DNA of 64,000 nt from 54-19 sp038210655 (GCA_038210655.1 JBBQWM010000005.1:141491-205490), one strand, 5' to 3'. Shown: positions 48,537 through 57,462, counted from the first letter of the stretch. Numbers and translations: made by a program. Notes: generated by a model from the sequence alone, not told the origin.

Positions 48537-50087
48537 ATGAGTCTAAATTTAGCAACGTTGCTAATCGAAAGCACTAAAAAGACCCCTACCCATACAGCGG
48601 TCAAGTACGAGGATTTCAAGATGAGCTATGCTGAGTTGCATGGCGCTTCTAATAAATTTGCCAATGCCCTTCGGACTGCCGGTCTCGAACCGGGTCAACG
48701 GGTCGCCCTGATGATGCCGAATCTACCTCAGTTTATGATTTGCTACTATGGTATTCTCAAGGCCGGGTACGTGGTCGTTCCCCTCAACATTTTGCTCAAG
48801 GGCCGCGAAGTAGCCTACCATTTACAAGATAGCGAGGCTACTGCTTTAATAGTATGGGAGGGCTTCGTCCCAGAAGCGTTGGTTGGCTATAAGGAAACTC
48901 CGAGTTGCCAGACCATGATTGTAGTCAACGCGCCCGGTTCGCAAGCCTTGCCGGAGGCCGAAGGGGTGAAGAGTTTCAACGCTTTGATGGCGCAGGCTAC
49001 TCCCGTTTTTGAGATGTACCAGACTATGCCGGACGATACGGCCGTGATCCTCTATACCAGCGGCACTACCGGCAATCCCAAAGGAGCCGAACTGACCCAC
49101 CTGAACATGTTCTTTAACTCTTTGGTCGGGGCCGAACGGTTGGGTCTGGAATGGCAACCTGATGATGTGTTTTTGCTGGCCCTGCCGATGTTCCACGCTT
49201 TTGGGCAGAGCGCTTGTATGAATACCTGTGTGGCGGTTGGGGCTACGATCACCCTGATGGTGCGCTTCGACCCGATAAAAGCCTTCGAGGTGATCGAGCG
49301 GGATAAAGTAACTGCTTTTTCGGGCGTACCGACCATGTTCTTCTACTTGCTAAATCACCCCGACCGCAAGAAATACGATCTGTCCACCTTGCGGATGTGT
49401 ACCAGTGGCGGGGCAGCGATCCCGGTCGAGGTGCTGGATGCCTGGAAGCGCGAAACTGGCGTTCAAATTTTGGAAGGTTACGGCCTGTCGGAGACTTCGC
49501 CAGTCGCCTCTTTTAACGTGATGTTCAAGCCGACCAAGCCTGGTTCTATCGGTATTCCGATCTGGGGTGTCGATATGAAGGTAGTAGACGAGAACGATCA
49601 GGAAGTGCCGGTGGGCGAAGTTGGCGAACTGCTAATTCGAGGCCACAATGTAATGAAGGGCTATCTCAACCGGCCTGAATCGACTGCCGAATGTATGCGG
49701 GGTGGTTGGTTCCATAGCGGCGATGTTGCCAAGATGGACGAGGAAGGTTATTTCTACATTGTAGACCGCATCAAGGATATGATTATCCGGGGTGGTTTCA
49801 ACGTCTATCCGCGTGAGATCGAAGAAGTGCTTTACGCTCACCCTGCCGTAGCCGAATGTGCCGTCTTTGGTATACCCGACCCGGCCATGGGCGAGGAAGT
49901 CAAGGCGGTGGTGGTTCTCAAACCGGGCGAACAAGTGACCGAGGACGAAATTCGAGCCTATTGCCGCGAACGGATCGCCTCCAACAAATATCCGCGCTTG
50001 ATCGAAGTTTCGGCGGAACCGTTGCCCAAGAATGCTACCGGCAAAATCCTCAAGCGGGAGCTAAAATTGGCTACCGCAAAAAGCTAA
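48537..50087 (+). CDS. Long-chain acyl-CoA synthetase-like AMP-forming ligase
   Basis: This 516-residue ANL-superfamily enzyme activates a carboxylic acid to an acyl-adenylate and then to the CoA thioester. Motifs in order are ILYTSGTTGNPKGAELTH (AMP-binding P-loop), GYGLSETSPVASFN, GWFHSGDVAKMDEEGYFYIVDRIKDMI and the catalytic Lys in NATGKILKREL at the end. It is closest to FadD-type fatty-acyl-CoA ligases. Chain length is not certain. AGAGGAAAGGAC precedes the ATG. It has its own promoter with palindromes. Confidence 0.92.
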   Translation: MSLNLATLLIESTKKTPTHTAVKYEDFKMSYAELHGASNKFANALRTAGLEPGQRVALMMPNLPQFMICYYGILKAGYVVVPLNILLKGREVAYHLQDSEATALIVWEGFVPEALVGYKETPSCQTMIVVNAPGSQALPEAEGVKSFNALMAQATPVFEMYQTMPDDTAVILYTSGTTGNPKGAELTHLNMFFNSLVGAERLGLEWQPDDVFLLALPMFHAFGQSACMNTCVAVGATITLMVRFDPIKAFEVIERDKVTAFSGVPTMFFYLLNHPDRKKYDLSTLRMCTSGGAAIPVEVLDAWKRETGVQILEGYGLSETSPVASFNVMFKPTKPGSIGIPIWGVDMKVVDENDQEVPVGEVGELLIRGHNVMKGYLNRPESTAECMRGGWFHSGDVAKMDEEGYFYIVDRIKDMIIRGGFNVYPREIEEVLYAHPAVAECAVFGIPDPAMGEEVKAVVVLKPGEQVTEDEIRAYCRERIASNKYPRLIEVSAEPLPKNATGKILKRELKLATAKS

Positions 50088-50138
50088 AAGCCTAAACAGC
50101 TTGAATGGCTGACCTGAGAGGTTGCCCTCACCTAATTT

Positions 50139-50208
50139 TAGAGGCATAATGCTATCGAGAGAGCCTGCTTAAGGCTTTTATCCTCGGTAGTATTATGCCT
50201 CTAGTTCT
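50139..50208. terminator. Long perfect hairpin after the acyl-CoA ligase gene
   Basis: TAGAGGCATAAT and ATTATGCCTCTA (12 bp perfect) extend inward through CTATCGAG/CTCGGTAG, followed by GTTCTTT. Stem length is more than usual for a terminator, so it may be a repeat used as one. Confidence 0.65.
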
Positions 50209-50222
50209 TTCAGTTATAAATC

Positions 50223-50326
50223 GTAACTACTCAGCTTACCCATTTTGGGCGACCACACAGGGTCGCACCCTACAACCGATTTCGGGTAGGGGCGACCCTG
50301 TGTGGTCGCCCGGTGTGAGTAGTTAC
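50223..50326. mobile_element. Miniature element C (104 bp, T2 ends, core K2)
   Basis: The ends GTAACTACTCA and TGAGTAGTTAC are a perfect 11-bp inverted repeat. The exact 8-mer TATAAATC flanks it at 50215-50222 and 50327-50334. The core is GGGCGACCACACAGGGTCG and its inverse. This is the clearest T2 insertion in the window. Confidence 0.92.
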
Positions 50327-50388
50327 TATAAATCAATTAAATCCAGTCTAAATCTCTTTAAGGGTAATGTCCGATCTACCTATTTATA

Positions 50389-50455
50389 CCAAATTGCACA
50401 GTTATTGACCCTTACAGATAATCGGATGACCCAATATCTTTGCAATTGGCTGTAG
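50389..50455. repeat. Coreless T1-end remnant
   Basis: CCAAATTGCACAG on the left and TTTGCAATTGGCTGTAG on the right resemble T1 ends of elements A and B. ACAGATAATCG in the middle matches the right half of A4, but there is no palindromic core. It lies just before the TIGR00300 gene and may form part of its leader. Confidence 0.55.
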
Positions 50456-50471
50456 CGAATGGAGGAAGCGC

Positions 50472-51707
50472 ATGTACGAGCAGAAGATCGAGTTACGCGG
50501 TCACATCGTCGATAGCTATATTTTGCCGCAGGTGATGGCCGGCATTATGGATTTGGGCGGCAATTATTATATAGAACACTTCGAGTTGGGTCGGCACAAG
50601 ACCGAACCAAGCTATTGCATAATGCGGGTTATAACTGCTACGCCCGAAATATTAGAAGAAGCCTTGCGATTAGTCCAGCGCATAGGCGCGACGATCATGG
50701 AAGACCGCGATGCCGAATTTGAAATGGCTCCTCGTGATGGGGTTTTTCCGTTACGCTTTTATAGTACAACCAATCTACAGACTTTTGTACAGTCCGAAAA
50801 TCGGTGGTTGCCGGTCGCTAAGACTGAGATGGATTGCGGGATCATTTTGCGTCAGGGCCAGGACGAGGGCGATTTGTCCGCCGAATGTATTCCGATAACA
50901 CACGTCAAAAAGGGTGATCTGATTGCGGTCGGGCATATCGGTATCAAGTTAGAAGTAATGGAACGTGATCGCAAGCGCGAAATATTTGCCTTTATGAACA
51001 GTGCGGTATCAAGCGAACGCCCAAAGGAGTTGGCTATTGCCGGGTTGGTCAGCGAAATGCGGGAGGCCAAGGCCAAAGGTCGTAAGATTTTATTGGTTGG
51101 CGGCCCGGCTATTGCTCATACCGGGGCCGGTAAATATCTTAGCCAGATTATCGAATTGGGCTACGTAGATATACTATTCGCCGGAAATGCTCTGGCAACC
51201 CACGACATTGAAACCGCCCTTTATGGCACTTCGTTAGGGGTATCGCTTGCCAATGGCCTGAACGAGGAGAATGGTCATCAGCACCATATCCGGGCCATCA
51301 ACACTATTCGCTATCATGGCTCAATCGAAGCGGCGGTGGAGGCGGGGGTGCTAACTTCGGGTGTAATGTATACCTGTACCAAGCGTGGTATTCCGTATGT
51401 ATTGTGCGGTTCGATCCGCGATGATGGCCCGTTGCCAGAAGTTATTACCGACATATTAGAAGCCCAGGACGCAATGCGGGCGCATATTGACGAGGTCGAT
51501 GTTGCCATTATGATCTCGACTATGCTTCACTCGATAGCGGTTGGCAATTTGCTCCCGGCCCGTGTTCGCACCGTGTGCGTCGATATAAACCCTTCGGTCG
51601 TTACCAAGTTAGCCGACCGGGGCAGCCATCAAACCCTCGGTATCGTCACCGATGTCGAGTCTTTCCTGCACGACCTATGTCAGCAACTTGCTGCGGGAGG
51701 GGAGTAA
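50472..51707 (+). CDS. TIGR00300 family protein (LOR/SDH domain, ornithine cyclodeaminase-like)
   Basis: This 411-residue protein starts with a LOR/SDH-type domain (GHIVDSYILPQVMAGIMDLGGNYYIEHFELG). It continues with a Rossmann-like region containing KILLVGGPAIAHTGAGKYLSQII, FAGNALATHDIE and VCVDINPSVVTKLADRG. The family includes archaeal ornithine cyclodeaminase and the second domain of cyanobacterial ArgZ/AgrE. It could convert ornithine to proline and ammonia with NAD. GGAGG lies six bases before the ATG. The activity in this organism is inferred. Confidence 0.85.
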   Translation: MYEQKIELRGHIVDSYILPQVMAGIMDLGGNYYIEHFELGRHKTEPSYCIMRVITATPEILEEALRLVQRIGATIMEDRDAEFEMAPRDGVFPLRFYSTTNLQTFVQSENRWLPVAKTEMDCGIILRQGQDEGDLSAECIPITHVKKGDLIAVGHIGIKLEVMERDRKREIFAFMNSAVSSERPKELAIAGLVSEMREAKAKGRKILLVGGPAIAHTGAGKYLSQIIELGYVDILFAGNALATHDIETALYGTSLGVSLANGLNEENGHQHHIRAINTIRYHGSIEAAVEAGVLTSGVMYTCTKRGIPYVLCGSIRDDGPLPEVITDILEAQDAMRAHIDEVDVAIMISTMLHSIAVGNLLPARVRTVCVDINPSVVTKLADRGSHQTLGIVTDVESFLHDLCQQLAAGGE

Positions 51708-51771
51708 CTCTTTATGGCCTGATTTGGGGTATAATAGGTCAGGACTGTAAAGCTTGAAACGAGGGGTTAAG

Positions 51772-52128
51772 ATGACCGAACTAAAAACAACCGGGCTGGC
51801 TCAAGCTGATGTGCAGCGTATGGAAGAATTATACTATATCAAAGACCGCGCTGAGGTCTTAGCCTATATCGAGAAATATTCTTTTTTGATGCCTTTGTTG
51901 CTAGAAGCGCCGGAGAAAATAAAGAACTTTTTCCCAGCCTCGGAACTTTTTCTCAAGGTTGTAATTGACCGCGAAGAGCCTGATTGGGTTGAACTGGCAA
52001 TTTACATCAATGTAAGTTGTGTTGGCAAGGAAGCTCACGAGAAACTCACCCGTCTTGATGAGGAATGGTGGTTAGATGCGTCAGATCAAGCAAAATCCAA
52101 GCTTTTCATAAACCTGGAGTTTGTATGA
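51772..52128 (+). CDS. Conserved protein of unknown function, paralogue 1
   Basis: This 118-residue protein has text found in a family common in cyanobacteria and Chloroflexota: VLAYIEKYSFLMPLLLEAPEKIKNFFP, LFLKVVIDREEPDWVELAIYINV, then EEWWLDASDQAKSKLFINLEFV. The pattern is helix, strand pair and a conserved WWLD motif. GAGGGGTT supports the start at 51772. It is read four bases before a second, related gene. No enzyme motif is present. An antitoxin-like role is possible, but no toxin is visible. Confidence 0.75.
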   Translation: MTELKTTGLAQADVQRMEELYYIKDRAEVLAYIEKYSFLMPLLLEAPEKIKNFFPASELFLKVVIDREEPDWVELAIYINVSCVGKEAHEKLTRLDEEWWLDASDQAKSKLFINLEFV

Positions 52129-52161
52129 GGTTTGATTGGTCTTTTGAGGAGGGTCAGGGGA

Positions 52162-52548
52162 ATGAGTGTTAAAGAAACCGCGCCCGAAAAAGTTGCCACA
52201 GCTTATATTTCGACCTTAGCCGATAGCGAAGTGGCGGCACTTGAACAAGCCTATTTTTTGAAGAGTCGCTATCAGGTTTTGGGTTTTATCGAGCAATATC
52301 CCTTTTTGATGTCTTTTTTGCTGGAAGCGCCAGAGAAAATAAAGAACTTTTTCTCGGACGCGCCGCTTTCGCTTAAAGTTGTTAGCGATGTAGAAGAGCC
52401 TTTGCAGGTTCAACTGGTTTTATCTATCGAAATATCGTATGATGCAGACCAGGCTTTCGACCAACTCAATGAACTTGAGGTTGCCTGGTGGCTTGATGCT
52501 TCCGAGCGGGCGCGTCATAAAATTTCTATCCTAACCGAGTACGTATGA
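52162..52548 (+). CDS. Conserved protein of unknown function, paralogue 2
   Basis: This 128-residue protein is homologous to the preceding one: VLGFIEQYPFLMSFLLEAPEKIKNFFSD, LKVVSDVEEPLQVQLVLSIEIS and AWWLDASERARHKISILTEYV. GAGGAGGGTCAGGGG precedes the ATG. The two share LLEAPEKIKNFF exactly and were made by an old tandem duplication. YchF follows after 24 bases, so all three may be one transcript. Confidence 0.75.
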   Translation: MSVKETAPEKVATAYISTLADSEVAALEQAYFLKSRYQVLGFIEQYPFLMSFLLEAPEKIKNFFSDAPLSLKVVSDVEEPLQVQLVLSIEISYDADQAFDQLNELEVAWWLDASERARHKISILTEYV

Positions 52549-52572
52549 GTTATTGTAAAATAGAGAGAGAAA

Positions 52573-53685
52573 ATGGCTTTAACATTAGGAATTATTGGCT
52601 TTCCCAAGAGCGGAAAGACCACCGTTTTTAACACGCTGACCCGCAGCAACGCGGAAACCAGCGCCTATGGCTCGAACCAGACCCCTAATATCGGGTCGGT
52701 CAAAGTGCCGGACAAGCGGCTCGACCGATTGACCGAGATGTTCAACCCCAAGAAGACTACGCCTGCGACGGTCGAATATACTGACGTAGCGGGGATGGCG
52801 AAAGGGGCGGCCCAAACCGGGGCCTTGCCGGGTATGAACTTGATCCAGAAGGTCGATGCCCTGGTACACGTCGTGCGGGCCTTTGACGACCCAAATTTGC
52901 CCCATCCTGAAGGCAGCGTCAACCCGATCCGCGATTTGCAGACGATGGACTTGGAATTAGCTTTTTCTGATCTGGCGGTGATCGAAAAGCGCTTGCCACG
53001 CCTCGACGAGTCGATCAAGAAAATCAAGACCGGGCCGGAGCGCGAAGCCCAGATTTTCGAGAAAGAAGTACTCGAAAAGCTCAACGAGGCGTTGGGTAAC
53101 GATATACCTTTGCGTGATGTAGAACTGAGCGAAGAAGAACTTAAAGCGGTACGCGGCTATCAATTCCTGACCCTCAAGCCGCTCATGACGATCTTTAACC
53201 TGGGCGAGGAACGGGCCGGAGAAGCTGAAAAGCTTTTGGCGGAGGGAAAAGCTGCCGCCGGAGGTCACAAAAGTACCGCTATCGAGACCTTGCGTGGTAA
53301 GATCGAAATGGAGATCAGCCAGCTTGACGAGGAAGAAGCGACCGAATTTATGCAAGAGCTTGGGATTACCGAGTCGGGCTTGAGTAAAATCATTCACGCT
53401 TCTTACGAATTGCTTGGTCTGATGAGCTTTTTGACGGCAGGTGAAGATGAAGTGCGGGCCTGGACGATCAAGCGTGGAACCCCGGCCCTCAAAGCGGCGG
53501 GCGAAATCCATAGCGATATTGAGCGCGGCTTTATCCGGGCCGAAATCGTTAGCTACGACGATTTGATAAAAGTTGGCAGCTTTCCGGAAGCCAAAAAGCA
53601 CGGCCTCTACCGCAGCGAAGGCAAAACCTATCTGATGCAGGATGGCGATATTGTAAACTTCCTGTTCAACGTCAGCAAAAAATAA
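52573..53685 (+). CDS. ychF: Redox-regulated ATPase YchF (OLA1)
   Basis: This 370-residue P-loop NTPase of the Obg family binds ATP rather than GTP. G1 is GFPKSGKTTVFNTLT, G3 is DVAGMAKGAAQTGALPG, and G4 is the altered IFNLGEE, where NxxE replaces NKxD. The C-terminal TGS domain has IKRGTPALKAAGEIHSDIERGFIRAEIV and the family end GDIVNFLFNV. It interacts with ribosomes and modulates stress responses in other bacteria. Confidence 0.95.
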   Translation: MALTLGIIGFPKSGKTTVFNTLTRSNAETSAYGSNQTPNIGSVKVPDKRLDRLTEMFNPKKTTPATVEYTDVAGMAKGAAQTGALPGMNLIQKVDALVHVVRAFDDPNLPHPEGSVNPIRDLQTMDLELAFSDLAVIEKRLPRLDESIKKIKTGPEREAQIFEKEVLEKLNEALGNDIPLRDVELSEEELKAVRGYQFLTLKPLMTIFNLGEERAGEAEKLLAEGKAAAGGHKSTAIETLRGKIEMEISQLDEEEATEFMQELGITESGLSKIIHASYELLGLMSFLTAGEDEVRAWTIKRGTPALKAAGEIHSDIERGFIRAEIVSYDDLIKVGSFPEAKKHGLYRSEGKTYLMQDGDIVNFLFNVSKK

Positions 53686-53687
53686 AA

Positions 53688-53765
53688 GTAACTACTCAGG
53701 CCGGGCGACCACACAGGGTCGCCCTTACAACGGATCTTGGGTAGGGGCGACCCTGTGTGGTCGCC
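53688..53765. mobile_element. Element C with right end lost (core K2)
   Basis: GTAACTACTCA at the left matches T2. The core GGGCGACCACACAGGGTCG and its inverse follow. The right T2 end is missing. It starts three bases after the ychF stop. Confidence 0.7.
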
Positions 53766-53802
53766 CAAAGGGGAGGCTGTCTATTTGAAACGCAGGGTTG
53801 GT

Positions 53803-55050
53803 TTACTGGTTGCGCCAGACGAACCCGGCCTGTTGTCCACCTCGATCTGACTTTTTAATCAGGTTCTTGCCATCGGCATCGACCAGATAAAAAGCTAGGC
53901 CGGTTAAAAAGGCGATCCGCTTACCATCGTTAGACCAGGCAGGCATCGTATGATCTTCGTAGAGGGTGGTCAGGCGGGTCAGGTCGCTGCCATTTGGTTT
54001 GATGAGCCATAGGTCGTAGGGTAGCCCGTGAGCCGCCCTGTCTGCCGGTTTGGAGAGCGTAGGGAGGAGCGCGGTCAGGCCGAGGGTTGAGCCGATCAGA
54101 CTGCCCTGTTTAGTCGGGGTGGGTTGAAGCGGGCTAAAAGTATCGTTTGGCCCGCCAATAGCCGAAAACGCAATTACTTTGCCATCCGGCGACGGGCGCG
54201 GCATATAAGTGCCGACAAAGCCCTGTTCGGGGGTCAGCAGGGCTTTGACCTGTCCGCTTGCGATATCTAGTATTTTCAAATTGGTATCATAAGTCCCAGC
54301 GCTGGCGGCCACCGAAACAAAGACGACCTGTTTGCCATCCGGCAAGACTGCCGGTTCGCGGGCATCCTCGGCCAATTTCTCGCGCTTGGAAGTTGCCAAT
54401 TCCAAACGGTTGATCGTGATATTCTCGCCGATAATGGTTTTACTTTGGTCGCGGCGGGGGTTGCGTGCATCAAAGTAAAGATATTTGCCGTCGGCTGACC
54501 AGTAGGGGTTATCCAGAAAAGCTTGTGGCTCGTCCCGCTTTATGACCATCCCAGTCGCTCCCGATTTGAGATCAAACACGTAAATGTCCTGCCCGATCAC
54601 GATATTACCGCCAGTGCCTTCGGGTTCGGGGCTATAAGCATAGGCTAGTTTTGTGCCATCGGGCGAAAGCGCGGGGGATTTGGCGAGGGCCAGGGGAGTA
54701 ACTTTTATCAGGGCTTTGCCGCCCAACTCTTTAGCCGAGACAGGTGGCACTCCGGCGGTTCCGGCTCCACCCTGCCAGATAGTATTATCTTTGACCCAGA
54801 AGATTTGCCCTTCGATATTATCCCCGGTCGCGGCTGGCGCAACCACCGTAATCTGTCCATCTGTACCCACCAGTGGCCCATTGCCGGGCCGCGCAGTCGC
54901 CACTGGCCCAGTTGCTTGTCCATTGCCCTGGGTGGCAGCAATAGGGGTCGCATCTTCGCCGCAAGCCGCCAACAACAAGATGATAAGGATGAGGGATGAA
55001 GGATGAAGGATGAAAAATTTGGTTTTACGGCTGAATAACCCTGATTTCAT
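53803..55050 (-). CDS. TolB-like beta-propeller lipoprotein
   Basis: This 415-residue exported lipoprotein has a hydrophobic signal with lipobox LLAAC (Cys 30). It carries several PD40/WD40-like blades: LSPDGTKLAYAYSP, YWSADGKYLYFDARN, VLPDGKQVVFVSVA, PSPDGKVIAFSAIGG and AWSNDGKRIAFLTG. It forms a beta-propeller outside the membrane. No catalytic residue is evident, and it could scaffold envelope proteins. The signal peptide core (FFILHPSSLILIILL) is translated from an imperfect GGATGAA tandem repeat. GAGGAG precedes the ATG. Confidence 0.85.
   Translation of the reverse strand: MKSGLFSRKTKFFILHPSSLILIILLLAACGEDATPIAATQGNGQATGPVATARPGNGPLVGTDGQITVVAPAATGDNIEGQIFWVKDNTIWQGGAGTAGVPPVSAKELGGKALIKVTPLALAKSPALSPDGTKLAYAYSPEPEGTGGNIVIGQDIYVFDLKSGATGMVIKRDEPQAFLDNPYWSADGKYLYFDARNPRRDQSKTIIGENITINRLELATSKREKLAEDAREPAVLPDGKQVVFVSVAASAGTYDTNLKILDIASGQVKALLTPEQGFVGTYMPRPSPDGKVIAFSAIGGPNDTFSPLQPTPTKQGSLIGSTLGLTALLPTLSKPADRAAHGLPYDLWLIKPNGSDLTRLTTLYEDHTMPAWSNDGKRIAFLTGLAFYLVDADGKNLIKKSDRGGQQAGFVWRNQ
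54974..55014. repeat. GGATGAA minisatellite encoding a signal peptide core
   Basis: GATAAGGATGAGGGATGAAG GATGAAGGATGAA on the plus strand is a set of GGATGAA-type units. Read on the minus strand it codes for the FILHPSSLILII part of the lipoprotein signal. Similar CATCCTTCATCCC text lies near 55139 and 47050 outside genes. Confidence 0.65.
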
Positions 55051-55152
55051 TTTATCTTTTTTACTCCTCTTTTCTCATCCTTTACTTGCAATTGCTTTTG
55101 CTAATGGGACGGTCTATGGGCGGAGCCATATCCGACCACCATCCTTCATCCC

Positions 55153-57462
55153 TTAGACTACGGCGGCAGTACGTTCTTCCTCTTCTTCTTGTTCGGAAGG
55201 CTCTTCGACGCTATCCTCAGCTTCGGCGGTTTGTAACTCGGTAGGAGTTAGCCCTTCGTGAGCCGCCAAAGCCAATGTACTGCGTGGGAGGCTAGCCACC
55301 GGTCGGAGTGGTTTGTTGGTCGCTTCGTCTGGGTCGGGCATTTCGTAGGGCATGATATGACCGCAGACGGTACACTTGGCATTGCGCTTGCCCGAAAGGG
55401 TCATCAGGCCGCTACAGACCGGGCAAGGTTCGGTGATAGGCCGTTCCCAGACCGAAAAGTCACATTCGGGATAGCGTGAGCAGCCGTAGAAGACCCGCCG
55501 CCGCTTGGTATTACGCATGACTATCTCGCCTTCGCCGCACTTGGGGCAGAGCATCCCGATTTTCTTCAAGATCGGTTTGGCGTTGCGACATTCCGGGAAC
55601 CCCGAACAGGCGATAAACCGCCCGAAGCGCCCCATTTTGACATACATCGGTCGTCCGCATTTCTCGCAATCCTCGCCCGCCAATTCGGGTTCCAGCGAGA
55701 CCTTTTGCATCTCGGTCTCAGCTTTGGCGACCGACCCCTTAAATGGGTTATAGAATTCGGCTAAAACTGGAACCCAGTTGCGTGCGCCATCCGCGATCTC
55801 GTCCAGTTCGCTTTCCATATTAGAAGTAAAACTGGTATCGACAATCTCCGGGAAGAACTCAACCACCAGGTCATTGACTAGCAGTCCCAGTTCGGTCGGT
55901 ACGAACTTCTTCTCCTCTTTGACCACATAATAGCGTTCCTGGATCGTCCCCAAAGTTGGCGCATAGGTACTTGGGCGACCGATCCCAAGCTCTTCCAGCG
56001 TCTTGACCAACGTGGCCTCGGTATAGCGCGGCGGCGGTTGGGTGAAATGCTGTTCGGGCAGGATTTGCAGCAATTCGAGCGGGTCTTCGGCGTGCAGTTC
56101 GGGCAACGCCTTCTTGCTCAATTCGTCTTCCGCCCCCTCGTCCAGCCCTTCCTGATAGACTGCCAAAAAGCCGGGGAAAGTGATAACCGACCCGGTGGCC
56201 CGGAAAAGATAGGGCCGCTCGGTGGTTGCCAGTGCGGGTCGTCCGGCCTTGATGTCTACCGAGGTATTATTAAGCTGGGCCACCGCCATCTGACTGGCGA
56301 CAAAACGCTGCCAGATCAGCCGATAGAGCTTGAACTGTTCTGGGGTCAAAAAGTCCTTGATTGCATCTGGTTCGCGCAAAGAGCTAGTCGGACGGATCGC
56401 TTCGTGGGCTTCCTGAGCGTTTTTGGCTTTCTTGGCGTAGACCGGCGGTGTTTCAGGGACGTAATCGGCCCCATACTTGGCCGCGATCAGTTGGCGGGCT
56501 TCTTCCTGAGCGACGGCGGCAACGTTGGTGCTATCGGTACGCATATAGGTGATAAGGCCCTGTCCGCCTTCTTTGCCAAGTTCAACCCCTTCGTAAAGTC
56601 CCTGCGCGACGGCCATCGTGCGACGGCTGGTAAAGTTTAGCTTGCGGCTGGCTTCTTGCTGCAAGGTACTGGTCGTAAAGGGGGCGGCGGGCTTGCGCTG
56701 GCTCTTGGTCAAACGGACTTCCCCAACCGTATAAGCGGCTCCGTCTAAGTTGTCCAGAATGGCCTGGGTTTCGGCCTGGTTCTTGAGTTCGAGTTTTTTG
56801 CCGTTAGCCGAGTGTAAGTTAGCCTTGAATTGAATATCCTTCTTGGAGCGGCGTTCCTGTAACTGAAATTCGCCCTCAATCGACCAATATTCTTCTGCCT
56901 CGAAGCGGTCAACCTCGCGTTCGCGGTCTACGATCAGGCGCAACGCAATGCTTTGTACCCGTCCGGCGCTCAACCCACGCTTGACTTTTTTCCACAAAAT
57001 CGGACTGATTTTGTAGCCGACCAATCGGTCGAGGATACGGCGGGCCTGCTGCGCGTTTACCAGATTCATATCGATAGCACGCGGATGTTTAACTGCTTCT
57101 TTGATCGCTTCTTTGGTAATTTCGTGAAAGACGATCCGCCTGACCTTCTTTTTGGTATCTTCTAGCCCGGTCGCCGAAATTAGATGCCAGGCAATTGCTT
57201 CACCCTCGCGGTCAGGGTCAGTCGCCAGCAGAATTTCGTCGGCGGATTTGACATCTTCTTTTAAATCTTTAACAATTTTCTTTTTGTCACGCGGTATCAA
57301 ATATTGCGGATTGAAGGACTGGTCAACATCCACCCCTAGTTTGCTTTTGGGCAAATCGCGCACGTGACCGTAACTGGCCCGAACCGTATAGCCTTTGCCC
57401 AGATATTTGCCAATCGTCTTAGCTTTGGCCGGTGACTCTACAATAACTAACCTTGCGGCCAT
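55153..57462 (-). CDS. topA: DNA topoisomerase I
   Basis: This 769-residue type IA topoisomerase relaxes negative supercoils. The TOPRIM domain opens with LVIVESPAKAKTIGKYLG and includes ATDPDREGEAIAWHL. The active-site Tyr lies in LITYMRTDSTN (about residue 305). Three C-terminal four-Cys zinc ribbons follow (CEKCGRP...CSGFPEC, CPKCGEG...CSRYPEC, CPVCSG...CTVCG), then an acidic tail of about 60 residues. Length and order are normal. It is a single gene. Confidence 0.96.
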   Translation of the reverse strand: MAARLVIVESPAKAKTIGKYLGKGYTVRASYGHVRDLPKSKLGVDVDQSFNPQYLIPRDKKKIVKDLKEDVKSADEILLATDPDREGEAIAWHLISATGLEDTKKKVRRIVFHEITKEAIKEAVKHPRAIDMNLVNAQQARRILDRLVGYKISPILWKKVKRGLSAGRVQSIALRLIVDREREVDRFEAEEYWSIEGEFQLQERRSKKDIQFKANLHSANGKKLELKNQAETQAILDNLDGAAYTVGEVRLTKSQRKPAAPFTTSTLQQEASRKLNFTSRRTMAVAQGLYEGVELGKEGGQGLITYMRTDSTNVAAVAQEEARQLIAAKYGADYVPETPPVYAKKAKNAQEAHEAIRPTSSLREPDAIKDFLTPEQFKLYRLIWQRFVASQMAVAQLNNTSVDIKAGRPALATTERPYLFRATGSVITFPGFLAVYQEGLDEGAEDELSKKALPELHAEDPLELLQILPEQHFTQPPPRYTEATLVKTLEELGIGRPSTYAPTLGTIQERYYVVKEEKKFVPTELGLLVNDLVVEFFPEIVDTSFTSNMESELDEIADGARNWVPVLAEFYNPFKGSVAKAETEMQKVSLEPELAGEDCEKCGRPMYVKMGRFGRFIACSGFPECRNAKPILKKIGMLCPKCGEGEIVMRNTKRRRVFYGCSRYPECDFSVWERPITEPCPVCSGLMTLSGKRNAKCTVCGHIMPYEMPDPDEATNKPLRPVASLPRSTLALAAHEGLTPTELQTAEAEDSVEEPSEQEEEEERTAAVV

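Noticed and set aside
53688..53765. Intrinsic terminator of ychF
   Set aside because: It is a copy of a dispersed element. It may stop transcription but lacks a T run, so it is listed as an element.
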